NCBI GenBank assembly: GCA_025353525.1 | Contig: JANXOO010001429.1 | Coordinates: forward strand, 1 to 12,031 | Source: Schlesneria sp. | GTDB lineage: Bacteria; Planctomycetota; Planctomycetia; Planctomycetales; Planctomycetaceae | DNA length: 12,031 nt | Direction: 5' to 3' | Shown here: piece by piece, positions 1-7,602 of the stretch | Layout: every line of letters starts with the position of its first letter | How positions within the stretch are numbered: the stretch's first letter is position 1 | Position numbers and translations under genes: made by a program | Notes under the pieces: model-generated | Told to the model about the DNA's origin: nothing | Databases searched by the model: none | What the model saw: the letters and a program-made list of their open reading frames with translations, nothing else

Positions 1-312
1 GAGGGAAAAGTTCGTAATGAAGGCGACGTGCAAATCGCAGTCTCGCCCTATCCCGTCAGCTATCGTTCGATTCGACCAAAGAAATCAGAATGTGAAAACC
101 TGCTGGTCCCGGTCTGCCTTGCGGCATCTCACATCGCGTACGGGTCAATCCGGATGGAACCCGTCTTTATGGTGCTTGGCCAAAGTTCGGCGACAGCGGC
201 ATGTATGGCGATTGACGCCCAATCGAGCGTGCAGGACATCGACTTCAACGCTTTGAAAAAGCGGCTGACCGACGATGGCCAAACGCTGGAGTGGAGCGGA
301 TCACGATTCTGA
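1..312 (+). CDS. FAD-dependent oxidoreductase, C-terminal fragment (5' end outside window)
   Basis: The frame is open from base 1 to a TGA at 310-312 and gives the last 103 residues of a longer protein. The fragment includes [20 protein letters not shown] followed by [15 protein letters not shown]. That is the C-terminal pattern I know from planctomycete FAD-dependent oxidoreductases (FAD_oxidored family), where the Gly/Ala-rich GQ-ATAA helix closes the FAD-binding fold. It is followed by a short helical tail ([13 protein letters not shown]) also usual for the family. The N-terminal dinucleotide-binding motif lies outside the window, so substrate and localisation cannot be judged; many homologues are secreted. 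The gene converges on the protease with a 17-base gap. I see no frameshift in the visible part. The family call is from recognition of conserved blocks, not a search. Confidence 0.85.
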   Translation, partial: EGKVRNEGDVQIAVSPYPVSYRSIRPKKSECENLLVPVCLAASHIAYGSIRMEPVFMVLGQSSATAACMAIDAQSSVQDIDFNALKKRLTDDGQTLEWSGSRF

Positions 313-329
313 TTCAGGATCGCGATGCG

Positions 330-1796
330 TTATCGGTGCCAGACGACGAGTTGATTTCGGGACTCGGCAGCGTTCGCGCGGTTGATTTTCAGGATCACCG
401 ATTCGCTGCGGGCGTTTGATTCGAGCGCCACTCCCAAATCGTCAAGGCTTGTGACTGGTGACCGTCCAATCGCTTCGACCACATCATAAACCTGCAATTC
501 ACCATTCAGCGGACTGTTGCGATCAACTCGCAATACCAGCAATCCGCGTGCGGACCGCTGATAACCAAGTTGTTCGGCCAAATCGCCGTCGAGCGGATGA
601 AGGATCAATCCCATTTGACGAATGGGAGCACCGATGGCCGGTCTGGCAGGCGCTTCGCTTGTTTTTCGCATCTCGGTTCGATCGGCGAGGACGATTGAGA
701 GCGGAACTTTCTTTTGTCCGCGCCAGACGGTCATCCGGATCTGTTTTCCAATCGGTGACAGGCTGACCAGATTGATCAGGTGGTCATGGTCCTGGACATC
801 AATGTTATCAAAATTCAGAATGACATCATCGAATTGAAGGCCGGCTCGTGATGCAGGCGAATTGGGGAAAACCTCGTTCACACGAGCCCCTTGCAGTCGA
901 TCAAGCTTCAGCTTGCCCGCGACTTTGGTATCAAAATTCTCGTCGAGTTTAACTCCGATCCATGCTCGGGGGACGACGCCATGTTCGAGCAATTGGTCCA
1001 TGACGCGTTGTGCCAGTTGACTGGGAATGCTGAACCCGATCCCCTCGTTTCCTCCGCTTGACGACGCGATGGCCGTATTGATGCCGATGACTCGGCCCTG
1101 AAGATCAATCAGAGGTCCACCACTGTTACCGGGATTAATCGCAGCATCCGTCTGGAGAAAATCCTGATTGATGACTTCAGACTGTTTTCCGAGTTTCAAT
1201 AACCGGCGACCCCGGGCGCTAACGATCCCGAATGTGACCGAGCGACTGAGTCCAAAGGGGCTGCCCATTGCCAGTACCATGTGGCCGATATCAATTTTGC
1301 GACTGTCACCCCATTTGGCTGCTGTCAGATTCGGGGCATCGATTTTCAGAACGGCGATATCCGATTCGACGTCGGCCCAGACCTTTTCCGGCTGAATGAC
1401 CCGACCGTCATGCAGATGGATCGAAATGGAATCGAGCGGGGTTTTGTCAATCACATGTCCATTGGTAACGACAAAAAAGCCGCTTGCTTTTGAACTGCCG
1501 ATGATCACCCCCGAACCTGTTTCCTCTTCTTTGGCTCGGCCATTGACACGACGTTCGCTCTGGATGTGGACGACGCTGGGTGTCGTCACGGCAGCGATTT
1601 TGGCCAGCAGCATACTTCCGTCTTGCAACGACGAACCGTCAGTACTTAATTCGCGGTAAACCCGTTCCGTGTTAGTTCCATCGAGGTGCTCGGCATGTAC
1701 CGATCGATTGATCGGCAGTGAGGCAATAATCGCTCCGAGAGCGACGCCGATGACCAGGGTTCCCGCGTACATAATGAGGGGTTTGGGTTGGCGCAT
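330..1796 (-). CDS. Membrane-anchored S1C (HtrA/DegP-like) serine protease with two PDZ domains
   Basis: A trypsin-like protease of the HtrA type, expected to degrade or sense misfolded proteins on the outer face of the cytoplasmic membrane. Starting at ATG 1796 the protein has 488 residues. Residues 7-29 form one membrane anchor (LIMYAGTLVIGVALGAIIAS). The triad is complete: His114 in TNGHV, Asp146 in ESDIAVLKID, Ser225 in GNSGGP. PDZ1 spans about 277-372 and PDZ2 about 390-487; two PDZ domains are the DegP/DegQ arrangement. I chose ATG 1796 because the anchor follows at once, as in homologues. The base run before it (cgggaacgt) is only a weak ribosome binding site. The frame stays open for 93 more codons upstream, with another ATG at 2033 and a TTG at 2075, so a longer form is possible. 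It is downstream of the Dabb gene on the same strand. The specific gene (degP, degQ, degS) cannot be told. Confidence 0.9.
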   Translation of the reverse strand: MRQPKPLIMYAGTLVIGVALGAIIASLPINRSVHAEHLDGTNTERVYRELSTDGSSLQDGSMLLAKIAAVTTPSVVHIQSERRVNGRAKEEETGSGVIIGSSKASGFFVVTNGHVIDKTPLDSISIHLHDGRVIQPEKVWADVESDIAVLKIDAPNLTAAKWGDSRKIDIGHMVLAMGSPFGLSRSVTFGIVSARGRRLLKLGKQSEVINQDFLQTDAAINPGNSGGPLIDLQGRVIGINTAIASSSGGNEGIGFSIPSQLAQRVMDQLLEHGVVPRAWIGVKLDENFDTKVAGKLKLDRLQGARVNEVFPNSPASRAGLQFDDVILNFDNIDVQDHDHLINLVSLSPIGKQIRMTVWRGQKKVPLSIVLADRTEMRKTSEAPARPAIGAPIRQMGLILHPLDGDLAEQLGYQRSARGLLVLRVDRNSPLNGELQVYDVVEAIGRSPVTSLDDLGVALESNARSESVILKINRANAAESRNQLVVWHR

Positions 1797-2052
1797 ACGT
1801 TCCCGTTTTACCGCTGGGCGAGTTCCGTCATCGTGACATCGCTCGCAGTTCCCGATCGGCAGAATATCCGGTGCTGTTCCGAAAGTCAGATTCTTCCGAG
1901 TTTTCAGAGGCCGTTTGATGGCACTTGATTTTACCGGATCCTGGTTTGACTCGGCAGACCACTTTCTAAAATCGAGGATTTTTGTTGCGTCGTCGCTCGA
2001 ATTGAAAAAGCCGAACGTGCGGAAACCGGTCATTCCGAATTTTCCGCCGCGA
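1797..2052. other. Leader region between Dabb and protease genes, open in the protease frame
   Basis: This 256-base stretch separates the Dabb stop codon from the chosen protease start. On the minus strand it stays open in the protease frame throughout and would add about 79 residues from ATG 2033. The extension is polar and has no recognisable domain, but contains CERCHDDG at roughly 1827-1850, a CxxCH pattern, shortly before the membrane anchor. It may be an untranslated leader with a promoter, or a real cytoplasmic N-terminal extension. I see no clear promoter or terminator in it. Confidence 0.4.
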
Positions 2053-2385
2053 TCACGATTTTGTGTAGTTGTCAAACACTCGAACGTTGTCCCACGTCGG
2101 CTTGTTCTCTTCGATGAATTTTAGATGAGCGGGAGCCGTTTGGTAGACGTCATGGTCGTGCCTGGACTTGAAAACGACGAGCAATGCGACATGAAAATCC
2201 CGAACGTTCACCGGCCGTTCAAGATCAGGGACGAGAGGACCTGCACCGAAAAATGTGACTCCCGGATGGTCTTTAAGGTACTTGAAGCAGGCATCAACAA
2301 GATTCCGGATGTTATCAGCGGTTCCGTCTTTCAATCTGAAATAGACATTGTGGACGAGCATGGACTGGTTCGCATCGTGAGCCAT
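2053..2385 (-). CDS. Dabb family protein (stress-responsive alpha/beta barrel)
   Basis: A 110-residue protein of the Dabb family, small dimeric ferredoxin-like alpha/beta barrels whose exact role in bacteria is mostly unknown. The hallmarks are the opening LVHNVYFRLKDGT, the middle segment CFKYLKDHPGVTFFGAGPLV, and the pair of strands VNVRDFHVALLVVFKSRHDH followed by YQTAPAHLKFIEENKPTW. The domain fills nearly the whole protein and there is no signal peptide or membrane segment. I chose ATG 2385 because an AGGA lies 9 bases upstream on the minus strand. ATG 2361, directly at MLVHNVYF, is the alternative and would match homologues that begin at the first strand. Upstream GTG/ATG codons at 2451 and 2433 are open but add non-conserved sequence. 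The gene diverges from the lipase and precedes the protease on the same strand. Confidence 0.85.
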   Translation of the reverse strand: MAHDANQSMLVHNVYFRLKDGTADNIRNLVDACFKYLKDHPGVTFFGAGPLVPDLERPVNVRDFHVALLVVFKSRHDHDVYQTAPAHLKFIEENKPTWDNVRVFDNYTKS

Positions 2386-2386
2386 C

Positions 2387-2405
2387 AAAGGAGTTCCTGA
2401 ATATG
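2387..2405 (+). promoter_or_regulatory. Strong ribosome binding site and ATG in a frame other than the lipase
   Basis: AAAGGAG at 2387-2393 stands 9 bases before ATG 2403, the textbook arrangement, on the lipase strand. The reading frame it opens (2403-2657, 84 codons) is not the lipase frame; a -1 shift in the T-rich run at 2490-2502 would join them. It also lies just upstream of the Dabb start on the opposite strand, so it may be fortuitous. Confidence 0.35.
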
Positions 2406-2515
2406 AGTTTGCCGTCAGATACGCTTTTATCATCGCGTTTCGACTCGTCACTTGCCACTGTAACGGATAATGTAATCCGACCCCGATCGTTTTTCTTTTT
2501 TTCAGGTACGTCGCA

Positions 2516-3379
2516 GTGGTTCTGGAACTCTTCGAAGACTCGTTTGGCGATCATCGCAATGCGCAGGCCCTGGCCAAGGCGTCGGAACTTGCTTATATGC
2601 CCGAAGATACCGGCAGGGCCGAGTTTGCAGCCCAATTGGGGCTCGATGCGCGTCTGATCACCGTGGGTAATACTCAGGCTTACGTTGCACACAATGCGAA
2701 TCACATCGTCATTGCGTTTCGCGGTACTGAATCGCCCACGACGATCGACGGCCTGAAAGATTGGCTGCTGTCCGACGCCGTCAATCTGTTGATTTTGCCG
2801 ACAGGGCGACTGGGAACCGACTTCGCCGCCGCAGGGGTGGGCGCACGATTTCACCAGGGGTTTATCGACGCACTGAACGATATCTGGATTCCTGTATTCA
2901 CAACTGTTCAGGAGGAACTTAAACAATCCGAGCGTCCGTTGTGGATTACGGGGCACAGTCTGGGTGGCGCGTTAGCCGTCCTGAGTGCATGGTTATTTCA
3001 TCGTAAATTCGTCAGCGTTCACCAGGTTTATACATTCGGCGGGCCGATGATTGGATATGTCGAAGCGTCGTCAGCGTTCAACCGGGAACTGGCGGGCAAG
3101 ATTTTCCGGTACGTTAATGGTCCCGATCCCGTTCCAAAACTCCCCACAATGAGCCTGATCGCCAATGACTACGGTCATGTGGATAAAGAAATGGCGATGG
3201 GAGTTGGTCCCGGCGCCGCGTCATCGTTCCAACTGTTTTCACAATTTGCCAGCCGGTCGGCGGATGGCGTTATCCACGGAACATTGGTCGACGATATCTG
3301 GAAGGCGATTTCACAAACCGTCGAAGCGCATTTGATGCCCAGCTATCACAGTTTGATCGAACGACTGATGGGGAAGTAA
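2516..3379 (+). CDS. Class 3 lipase family alpha/beta hydrolase
   Basis: A 287-residue alpha/beta hydrolase of the fungal-type lipase (Lipase_3) family, expected to hydrolyse acyl esters. The family entry motif NAQALAKASELAY is at residues 15-27, followed by the oxyanion strand IVIAFRGTES (64-73). The nucleophile elbow is GHSLGGA, with Ser148. Asp204 lies in RYVNGPDPVPKLP, the usual acid position. His272 in AHLMPSY is the likely catalytic His; His278 is an alternative. There is no signal peptide in this reading, so a cytoplasmic location is the simplest inference. The start is uncertain: GTG 2516 has an AGG 9 bases upstream, and the frame is open back to 2471. A stronger start (AAAGGAG at 2387-2393, ATG 2403) lies upstream in another frame. 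The gene diverges from Dabb and converges on DUF2760. Confidence 0.85.
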   Translation: MVLELFEDSFGDHRNAQALAKASELAYMPEDTGRAEFAAQLGLDARLITVGNTQAYVAHNANHIVIAFRGTESPTTIDGLKDWLLSDAVNLLILPTGRLGTDFAAAGVGARFHQGFIDALNDIWIPVFTTVQEELKQSERPLWITGHSLGGALAVLSAWLFHRKFVSVHQVYTFGGPMIGYVEASSAFNRELAGKIFRYVNGPDPVPKLPTMSLIANDYGHVDKEMAMGVGPGAASSFQLFSQFASRSADGVIHGTLVDDIWKAISQTVEAHLMPSYHSLIERLMGK

Positions 3380-3398
3380 CGCATTTTGGGAGAATGCG
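3380..3398. terminator. Short hairpin between convergent lipase and DUF2760 genes
   Basis: CGCATT at 3380-3385 pairs with AATGCG at 3393-3398 across a 7-base loop. It begins directly after the lipase stop and lies inside the 28-base gap before the DUF2760 stop, a position that suits a bidirectional terminator. There is no T-run on either side, so intrinsic termination is only weakly supported. Confidence 0.3.
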
Positions 3399-3407
3399 GC
3401 CAACTCG

Positions 3408-3980
3408 CTACACCGCCGACCCGACTTCAACTTCGGCCGGAGCGATCGTCGTAGCGGCCAATTCGCCGCCAGTATATGCAGGAAGTTCGCAGCGGGTCGC
3501 TTCCCACCCATGGTGTCGCAGCGTCCCGCGGAACGGAGCTGTTCCGGTGAGTTGTCCTGTGAGACGGTAGCGCGTCGCATCGAATCCGGCAGGGATATCG
3601 ACCGGCGCGCCTTCGGAGTCTTTCAGGATTGGCTGGATGGCAAACAACCGATTGATCACGCTGCGACTGTCGCGGTGAATCTCACGAACGGCAGCACCCA
3701 CCTGTTCGTCGGAATAGCCGCTCAGATCTTCTTTCAGAAAATCGATGAACCGGGCCTCTCTTTGAAGAGTCGCCAAAAGCGTAATCGCTTCGCTCTGTCG
3801 CGGCTTCTGCGGAGCCGGAGCGGGAACCGGTTTTTTGGAAGGGGAATCCGCGACCGTCGCGGGCAGAGGAACAGGTTGTGACGGGACCGGACATGTTAGC
3901 GCAAGCTTCACGTTTTCAGCGGTTGTTTTGCTGAAAAGAGAACCAAAAAATGCCCGAAATGCCGTCGAAATTCTGCCCAT
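3408..3980 (-). CDS. DUF2760 domain-containing protein
   Basis: A 190-residue protein of unknown function. It opens with MGRISTAFRAFFGSLF, an N-terminal segment I recognise from this family. A Pro/Ala-rich linker follows (about 30-60). The DUF2760 core then runs from about residue 63: AITLLATLQREARFIDFLKE, LSGYSDEQVGAAVREIHRD, VDIPAGFDATRYRLTGQLTG, and APFRGTLRHHGW. The tail ends in APAEVEVG, also typical. No signal peptide or clear membrane segment is visible. ATG 3980 is chosen because AGGGGGA lies 8 bases upstream and homologues start here; a TTG at 4028 would add 16 residues. From memory, relatives often sit next to Hsp70-like genes, but none is present here. It lies 116 bases downstream of the ABC gene on the same strand and could be at the end of that transcript. 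Confidence 0.85.
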   Translation of the reverse strand: MGRISTAFRAFFGSLFSKTTAENVKLALTCPVPSQPVPLPATVADSPSKKPVPAPAPQKPRQSEAITLLATLQREARFIDFLKEDLSGYSDEQVGAAVREIHRDSRSVINRLFAIQPILKDSEGAPVDIPAGFDATRYRLTGQLTGTAPFRGTLRHHGWEATRCELPAYTGGELAATTIAPAEVEVGSAV

Positions 3981-4096
3981 TCCACGATTCCCCCTGATGC
4001 TTGCGACGAGGAGTGACTTCCGAATCAACCTCGCCCGGTAGTAGCGCGGCTTGCATGGGAAAAGTCAATCGACCTCGGGGAAAGTGACGAATCGGG

Positions 4097-6157
4097 TCAG
4101 TTCACGTCGCGAGAATTTTCTCCGTCGTGCCGGAACTCGTTGAAGTTCAGGTACTCCCAGTGCCGGTAAATCGAAGATTGCGTCACCAGCTTCGAATGCG
4201 GCCCCATCGCGGCAACTTTACCTTCGTGCAGGACGACAATCTGGTCAGAACGACGAACGGTCGACATTCGAGCTGGAAGGAAGATTACCGTTCGTTCGCG
4301 ACAAATCCGGTCATAGGCGTCGATCAGCAGCGTTTTGGTGTCTTCATCCAAAGGAACGCCCGGTTCTTCGATCACGAGCAACGCGGGGTTGCGAACGAGT
4401 GCTCGAGCGAGGCCGAGTCGAAATCGTTGCCCTGCATCAAGTGATTCGCCCTGGCTGGTCAGTACTGTTTCATACCCGTTGTACAGTTTTACGATGAAAT
4501 TGTGGGCGTGAGTCAGCTTGGCCGCTTCGGTTGCCTGTTGCAATGTAATCCCCGACTGACCGGCACGGATGTTTTCCAGGACGGTCCCTTCGAACGGGGG
4601 GTCGTCGGCGGCTACGAACACGGTTTCAGCACGCAATGATTCAAGAGTCACCCACGCGATGTCTTCGCCATCGATCATCACTCGGCCCTCGCGCGGCTCG
4701 ATAAATCGCGGAAGCAGTAATGCAATCGCCTTCGCTTCCAGCGGATTCGGTGACACGATCGCGTAACACTTGTCGACCTCGAGCTTGAAGTCTACTCCGT
4801 CGAGGATCTTTCGACCGGACGCGGTCTGGAATTTCACGTTTTCGAAATGGAGCGTTTTGGCCATTGGCTGCAGGAACTTGGCTCCGACCGCCTGGCTGAC
4901 GGTTGGCACACGATCAAGAAACCGCTGAACGGAGTCAGCCGCAATCGACGATTCTCGCCGAATTTCGGGAAGGGATTTTAATGCGAAGACACCTGGAATT
5001 GCTGCCACAATCGCAGCAATGAACGTCAATCCTTCGGCGATCGTCATTCCGGATGTTGATGTCGCACTTTCGAGTGCCACGACGTTGCTGCACAGAAGAA
5101 ACAGAAGAAAGGCACCAACGAAGGCGCAAGAAATGACGATGGTTGAATGGGGCCGGTCGATGGCCTCGGTCGCCCGCGATGATTCGGCCAACTGAGAATG
5201 ATATCGTTCGAGGTGCTTCTGAAACTGATCGTGGTCGTTTTGCTCGATCCCCAGTCCGCGAATCAACCTTGCATTCTGAAAACTGGCCAAAAGCACCTTC
5301 AGTTCGCCACGACTTCGATCTTCGGCCAAACGGCGATTCTTGATCGCTTTCTGGCGAATGCCATCCAGGAGGAGCAATCCCAGAGCGAGTGGAGTAATCC
5401 ATTGAAGGGCCAGTCGCCAGTCGAGACTTAGCACAACCAGTAACAAACCGGTCAATTCCAGCGGATAACGGACGCTGCGGGAGACAAATTCAAATGCACC
5501 CCGTCGAACGACTTCCAGTTCCTCTGTAAACAGTCGGGTTGCCAGCAGTTGACCAGATCCGTCGAGATCTTCAGGACCGAGTCTTAGAACCTGACGGTGA
5601 AGATTTCGCCGTGCAGTGGAGACACCTTCAATTGCGACCCGATGGCTGCAGACGCGCAGTCGAACAAGGCAAGCGCTGCGAAAAACCAGCAACAGGACTC
5701 CGATCGATAGCAGCCAGATCAGAGCAAGAACATTCATTTGCAGCCAGCCGACACGACGGTAAAGGAACGCGATGGTGCTGCCCCACAGAAAATGACGCGT
5801 CCGCCAGACCGCTGGCAAAATGCCATGTTCGTCGTAATAAACGTGGACCTTTTCGGGAATATCCTGTTCAGCGATCTGTGGCGCAATCGCTTTCGCGTCG
5901 ACGGGGCTTCCGGCCATTTTCAGCCCGGCAATTCGCTCGAATCGTGCGAATTCGTCAGGTGACAGATTCAATTCGAGCCGTCCGCGATCAACTACCAATC
6001 CGACAACAAGGCTGAGATCGAGAAGCAGCAGGAACAGTGATAGCGTTGCCGCAACCGCCCAGAAAGCGGCAGTTCTGGAATGTCCGCGGACCAGACTACG
6101 TCGAGAAAAAATTCGTTCGAGCGAATTCGCCGGAGCTACATCCACGGTGTTTGCCAA
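4097..6157 (-). CDS. ABC exporter-like half transporter with a degenerate ATPase domain
   Basis: A 686-residue protein built like a type IV ABC exporter: a transmembrane domain (about 30-400) followed by a nucleotide-binding domain (about 435-670). Hydrophobic helices are near 33-56, 141-160, 229-267 (two) and 338-395 (two). A polar segment of about 75 residues (57-130) separates the first two helices. The ATPase fold is recognisable throughout (LHFENVKF, EGRVMIDGEDI, GTVLENI, QRFRLGLARAL, STVRRSDQIVVLHEGKV), but the functional residues are lost. The Walker A position reads SPNPLEAKAI with no glycine. The A-loop aromatic is Thr445 and the Q-loop Gln is Ala517. The signature is LDAGQ (573-577), and the H-loop His is Ala629. 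Walker B (LLVIEEP) and the D-loop (VPLDEDT) are kept. The frame is uninterrupted, so this is not an obvious pseudogene. The start is TTG 6157 with no clear ribosome binding site; GTG 6145 is an alternative. It follows the permease gene by 8 bases. Confidence 0.85.
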   Translation of the reverse strand: MANTVDVAPANSLERIFSRRSLVRGHSRTAAFWAVAATLSLFLLLLDLSLVVGLVVDRGRLELNLSPDEFARFERIAGLKMAGSPVDAKAIAPQIAEQDIPEKVHVYYDEHGILPAVWRTRHFLWGSTIAFLYRRVGWLQMNVLALIWLLSIGVLLLVFRSACLVRLRVCSHRVAIEGVSTARRNLHRQVLRLGPEDLDGSGQLLATRLFTEELEVVRRGAFEFVSRSVRYPLELTGLLLVVLSLDWRLALQWITPLALGLLLLDGIRQKAIKNRRLAEDRSRGELKVLLASFQNARLIRGLGIEQNDHDQFQKHLERYHSQLAESSRATEAIDRPHSTIVISCAFVGAFLLFLLCSNVVALESATSTSGMTIAEGLTFIAAIVAAIPGVFALKSLPEIRRESSIAADSVQRFLDRVPTVSQAVGAKFLQPMAKTLHFENVKFQTASGRKILDGVDFKLEVDKCYAIVSPNPLEAKAIALLLPRFIEPREGRVMIDGEDIAWVTLESLRAETVFVAADDPPFEGTVLENIRAGQSGITLQQATEAAKLTHAHNFIVKLYNGYETVLTSQGESLDAGQRFRLGLARALVRNPALLVIEEPGVPLDEDTKTLLIDAYDRICRERTVIFLPARMSTVRRSDQIVVLHEGKVAAMGPHSKLVTQSSIYRHWEYLNFNEFRHDGENSRDVN

Positions 6158-6165
6158 TTGAAGAA

Positions 6166-7113
6166 CTAGGCCAGATCGCGATCTTCAAACAAAATAAACG
6201 CCAACAGAATTGAAGCACAACAATAGCAGGCACAGTAGATTGCAGAATAATAGAGATAAACCGGCGGGACGATATCTCCTGTTGCGACCGCCGCGCTGAT
6301 GTTAAACAGGTCCAGTGACGGCAGGACCGTTGCAATCAATCGGGCCATAAACTGCACATATTCGAGTTTTAAAACACCCGCCTGAACCAGTAATCCGGTC
6401 AGGTGCCCTACCACAAATATCGCGAAACAGCTTGTCAGGTTCACAACCATCGGCAAACGTGTCGAAATCGCCACGCTGACGGCCGAGATGACCGCGATTT
6501 CCATCATCAACAACGCAACACCGGGCAGGACCTGGTAGACCTCGTGAATTCGCTCGGCATGTGTCGGGATTTCCTTGGATCCCTCTTTGGCATCATAGCT
6601 GACTTTGAAGTAGACCAGCACCAGAAAGACTGTGACGACGGGCAGCATGTACCACAAAATCGCCTGGACGATTCCAATGTACTTTCCCAGGACGAACTGG
6701 CGTCGATTGATCGGCTTGGAGAGCAACGTCATTGCCGTCTTGCCGTCAATTTCTTCGGCAATACTGGTGCTGGCAGTCCAGACAGCGATCAACAGGCCAG
6801 TAATCAGAATTGTGGCCAACCCGCAATCTTTGACCATTTTGACATCTTCGCCGAGCGAGAAGAACGGCAAAACGTAATTCAGCAGCAAAATGACGATGGC
6901 GAGTGCCATACAGAGCAAAAAGACCGGTTGGCGTACGGCCTCTTTCGTCGTGGCTCGGGCAATAATCCCCGCTTTGGTCTGATACGAGAATCCAATCAGG
7001 GCCGCCAAAGCCAATACACCGAGAACGATTATCGGAATCCAGCTTGCGTCTCCGCGTGAACCGATATTGTCTGCGGCGAGAACCGAACTGGAAAACAGCG
7101 ACGACATCAGCAT
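6166..7113 (-). CDS. ABC-2 type transporter permease
   Basis: A 315-residue membrane protein with six or seven hydrophobic helices, at about residues 25-44, 62-85, 97-118, 146-168, 199-222, 225-245 and 283-308. The cytoplasmic segment [20 protein letters not shown] followed by FVLGKYIG (about 120-147) is the hallmark of ABC-2 permeases of the NosY/GldF type, where it couples to the ATPase. Such proteins normally work with a separate CcmA-like ATPase to move substrates across the cytoplasmic membrane; the substrate here is unknown. I chose ATG 7113 because GAGG stands 6 bases upstream. The frame is open for 90 more codons to a TTG at 7383, but that extension is Arg/Ser-rich without recognisable features. 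The only ATPase-like gene next to it is the degenerate one 8 bases downstream, so the pair is probably one operon. Confidence 0.85.
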   Translation of the reverse strand: MLMSSLFSSSVLAADNIGSRGDASWIPIIVLGVLALAALIGFSYQTKAGIIARATTKEAVRQPVFLLCMALAIVILLLNYVLPFFSLGEDVKMVKDCGLATILITGLLIAVWTASTSIAEEIDGKTAMTLLSKPINRRQFVLGKYIGIVQAILWYMLPVVTVFLVLVYFKVSYDAKEGSKEIPTHAERIHEVYQVLPGVALLMMEIAVISAVSVAISTRLPMVVNLTSCFAIFVVGHLTGLLVQAGVLKLEYVQFMARLIATVLPSLDLFNISAAVATGDIVPPVYLYYSAIYCACYCCASILLAFILFEDRDLA

Positions 7114-7194
7114 GAACAACCTCGTGCGAAACAAAAGTGCCAGCGAAGAAACGGAAAAGTGCCCGACTTCACGGCGGAGCCTACGCCAAATCGC

Positions 7195-7209
7195 ATCCAA
7201 ATGTTGGAT
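7195..7209. promoter_or_regulatory. Dyad ATCCAA-ATG-TTGGAT upstream of permease operon
   Basis: A perfect 6-base inverted repeat with a 3-base spacer lies about 82 bases upstream of the permease start codon. Its size and position fit a dimeric regulator's operator, but a dyad this short can occur by chance and no matching regulator gene is in the window. Confidence 0.2.
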
Positions 7210-7427
7210 CGCAAGACGAGAATGTACCGATGGCAGCGACCGATTAAAACCGGTCCCGTCGATTTGTTTGAAATTTTGTCTTCGGGAATACAGGAAAGAA
7301 CGCTTTGAAGGGTCTGCGACACGTCGTCTGACGTTGCCGAAAGCCGTAAAGTCGCTTTGAATCGCGTGACCTGTGCGAAACAAAACCTCAAAATGACTTA
7401 ATCATTGTCACCAGCGGTAAAATCTGG

Positions 7428-7460
7428 CTCGGCTGCTCAACCCACTTTCGAGCAACCGAG
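7428..7460 (-). terminator. Hairpin between thioredoxin and permease genes
   Basis: The arms 7428-7438 and 7450-7460 pair over 11 bases, with one U-G wobble when read on the minus strand, around an 11-base loop. On that strand the stem is followed closely by ATTTTA, a short T-run. It lies about 145 bases beyond the thioredoxin stop, so it could end that transcript before the permease operon begins. The T-run is short, hence the modest confidence. Confidence 0.35.
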
Positions 7461-7602
7461 GCCAGAGGCTTTGCAGTCCCCAGCCCAACTACCACAAGCA
7501 AACACGATTGAAAAACTGCGCCCGGAAACAGGAAAATTCCTGAATTTCTGCGGCGTTTAAACGAACTGAATCGGTCACCCGTTCAGACGTTTTTGACCTG
7601 GT

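Larger units (their letters stand above)
7114..7602. other. Non-coding gap between thioredoxin and permease genes
   Basis: This 489-base stretch has no convincing gene. Its half nearest the permease (7114-7383) stays open in the permease frame but lacks recognisable protein sequence. It holds a short dyad at 7195-7209 and a longer hairpin at 7428-7460, both listed separately. Another small palindrome, CAGGAA-AA-TTCCTG, lies at 7530-7543. A promoter for the permease operon is expected here, but I could not place -35 and -10 boxes with confidence. Confidence 0.5.

Noticed and set aside
304..322. Hairpin over the FAD oxidoreductase stop codon
   Set aside because: The 8-base stem with a 3-base loop includes a wobble pair and has no T-run on either strand, so it does not make a credible terminator between the convergent genes.
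1827..1850. CxxCH as evidence for a cytochrome c-type protease
   Set aside because: The motif precedes the membrane anchor, placing it in the cytoplasm if translated at all, and the protease start at 1796 would exclude it.
2315..2956. 213-codon open frame on the minus strand across the lipase start
   Set aside because: It lies opposite the recognisable lipase and overlaps Dabb in another frame; the translation has no family features and looks like an antisense shadow.
6403..7059. 218-codon open frame on the plus strand opposite the permease
   Set aside because: The translation is rich in His, Gln, Asp and Asn, as expected from the reverse complement of hydrophobic helices, and the opposite strand clearly encodes the ABC-2 permease.
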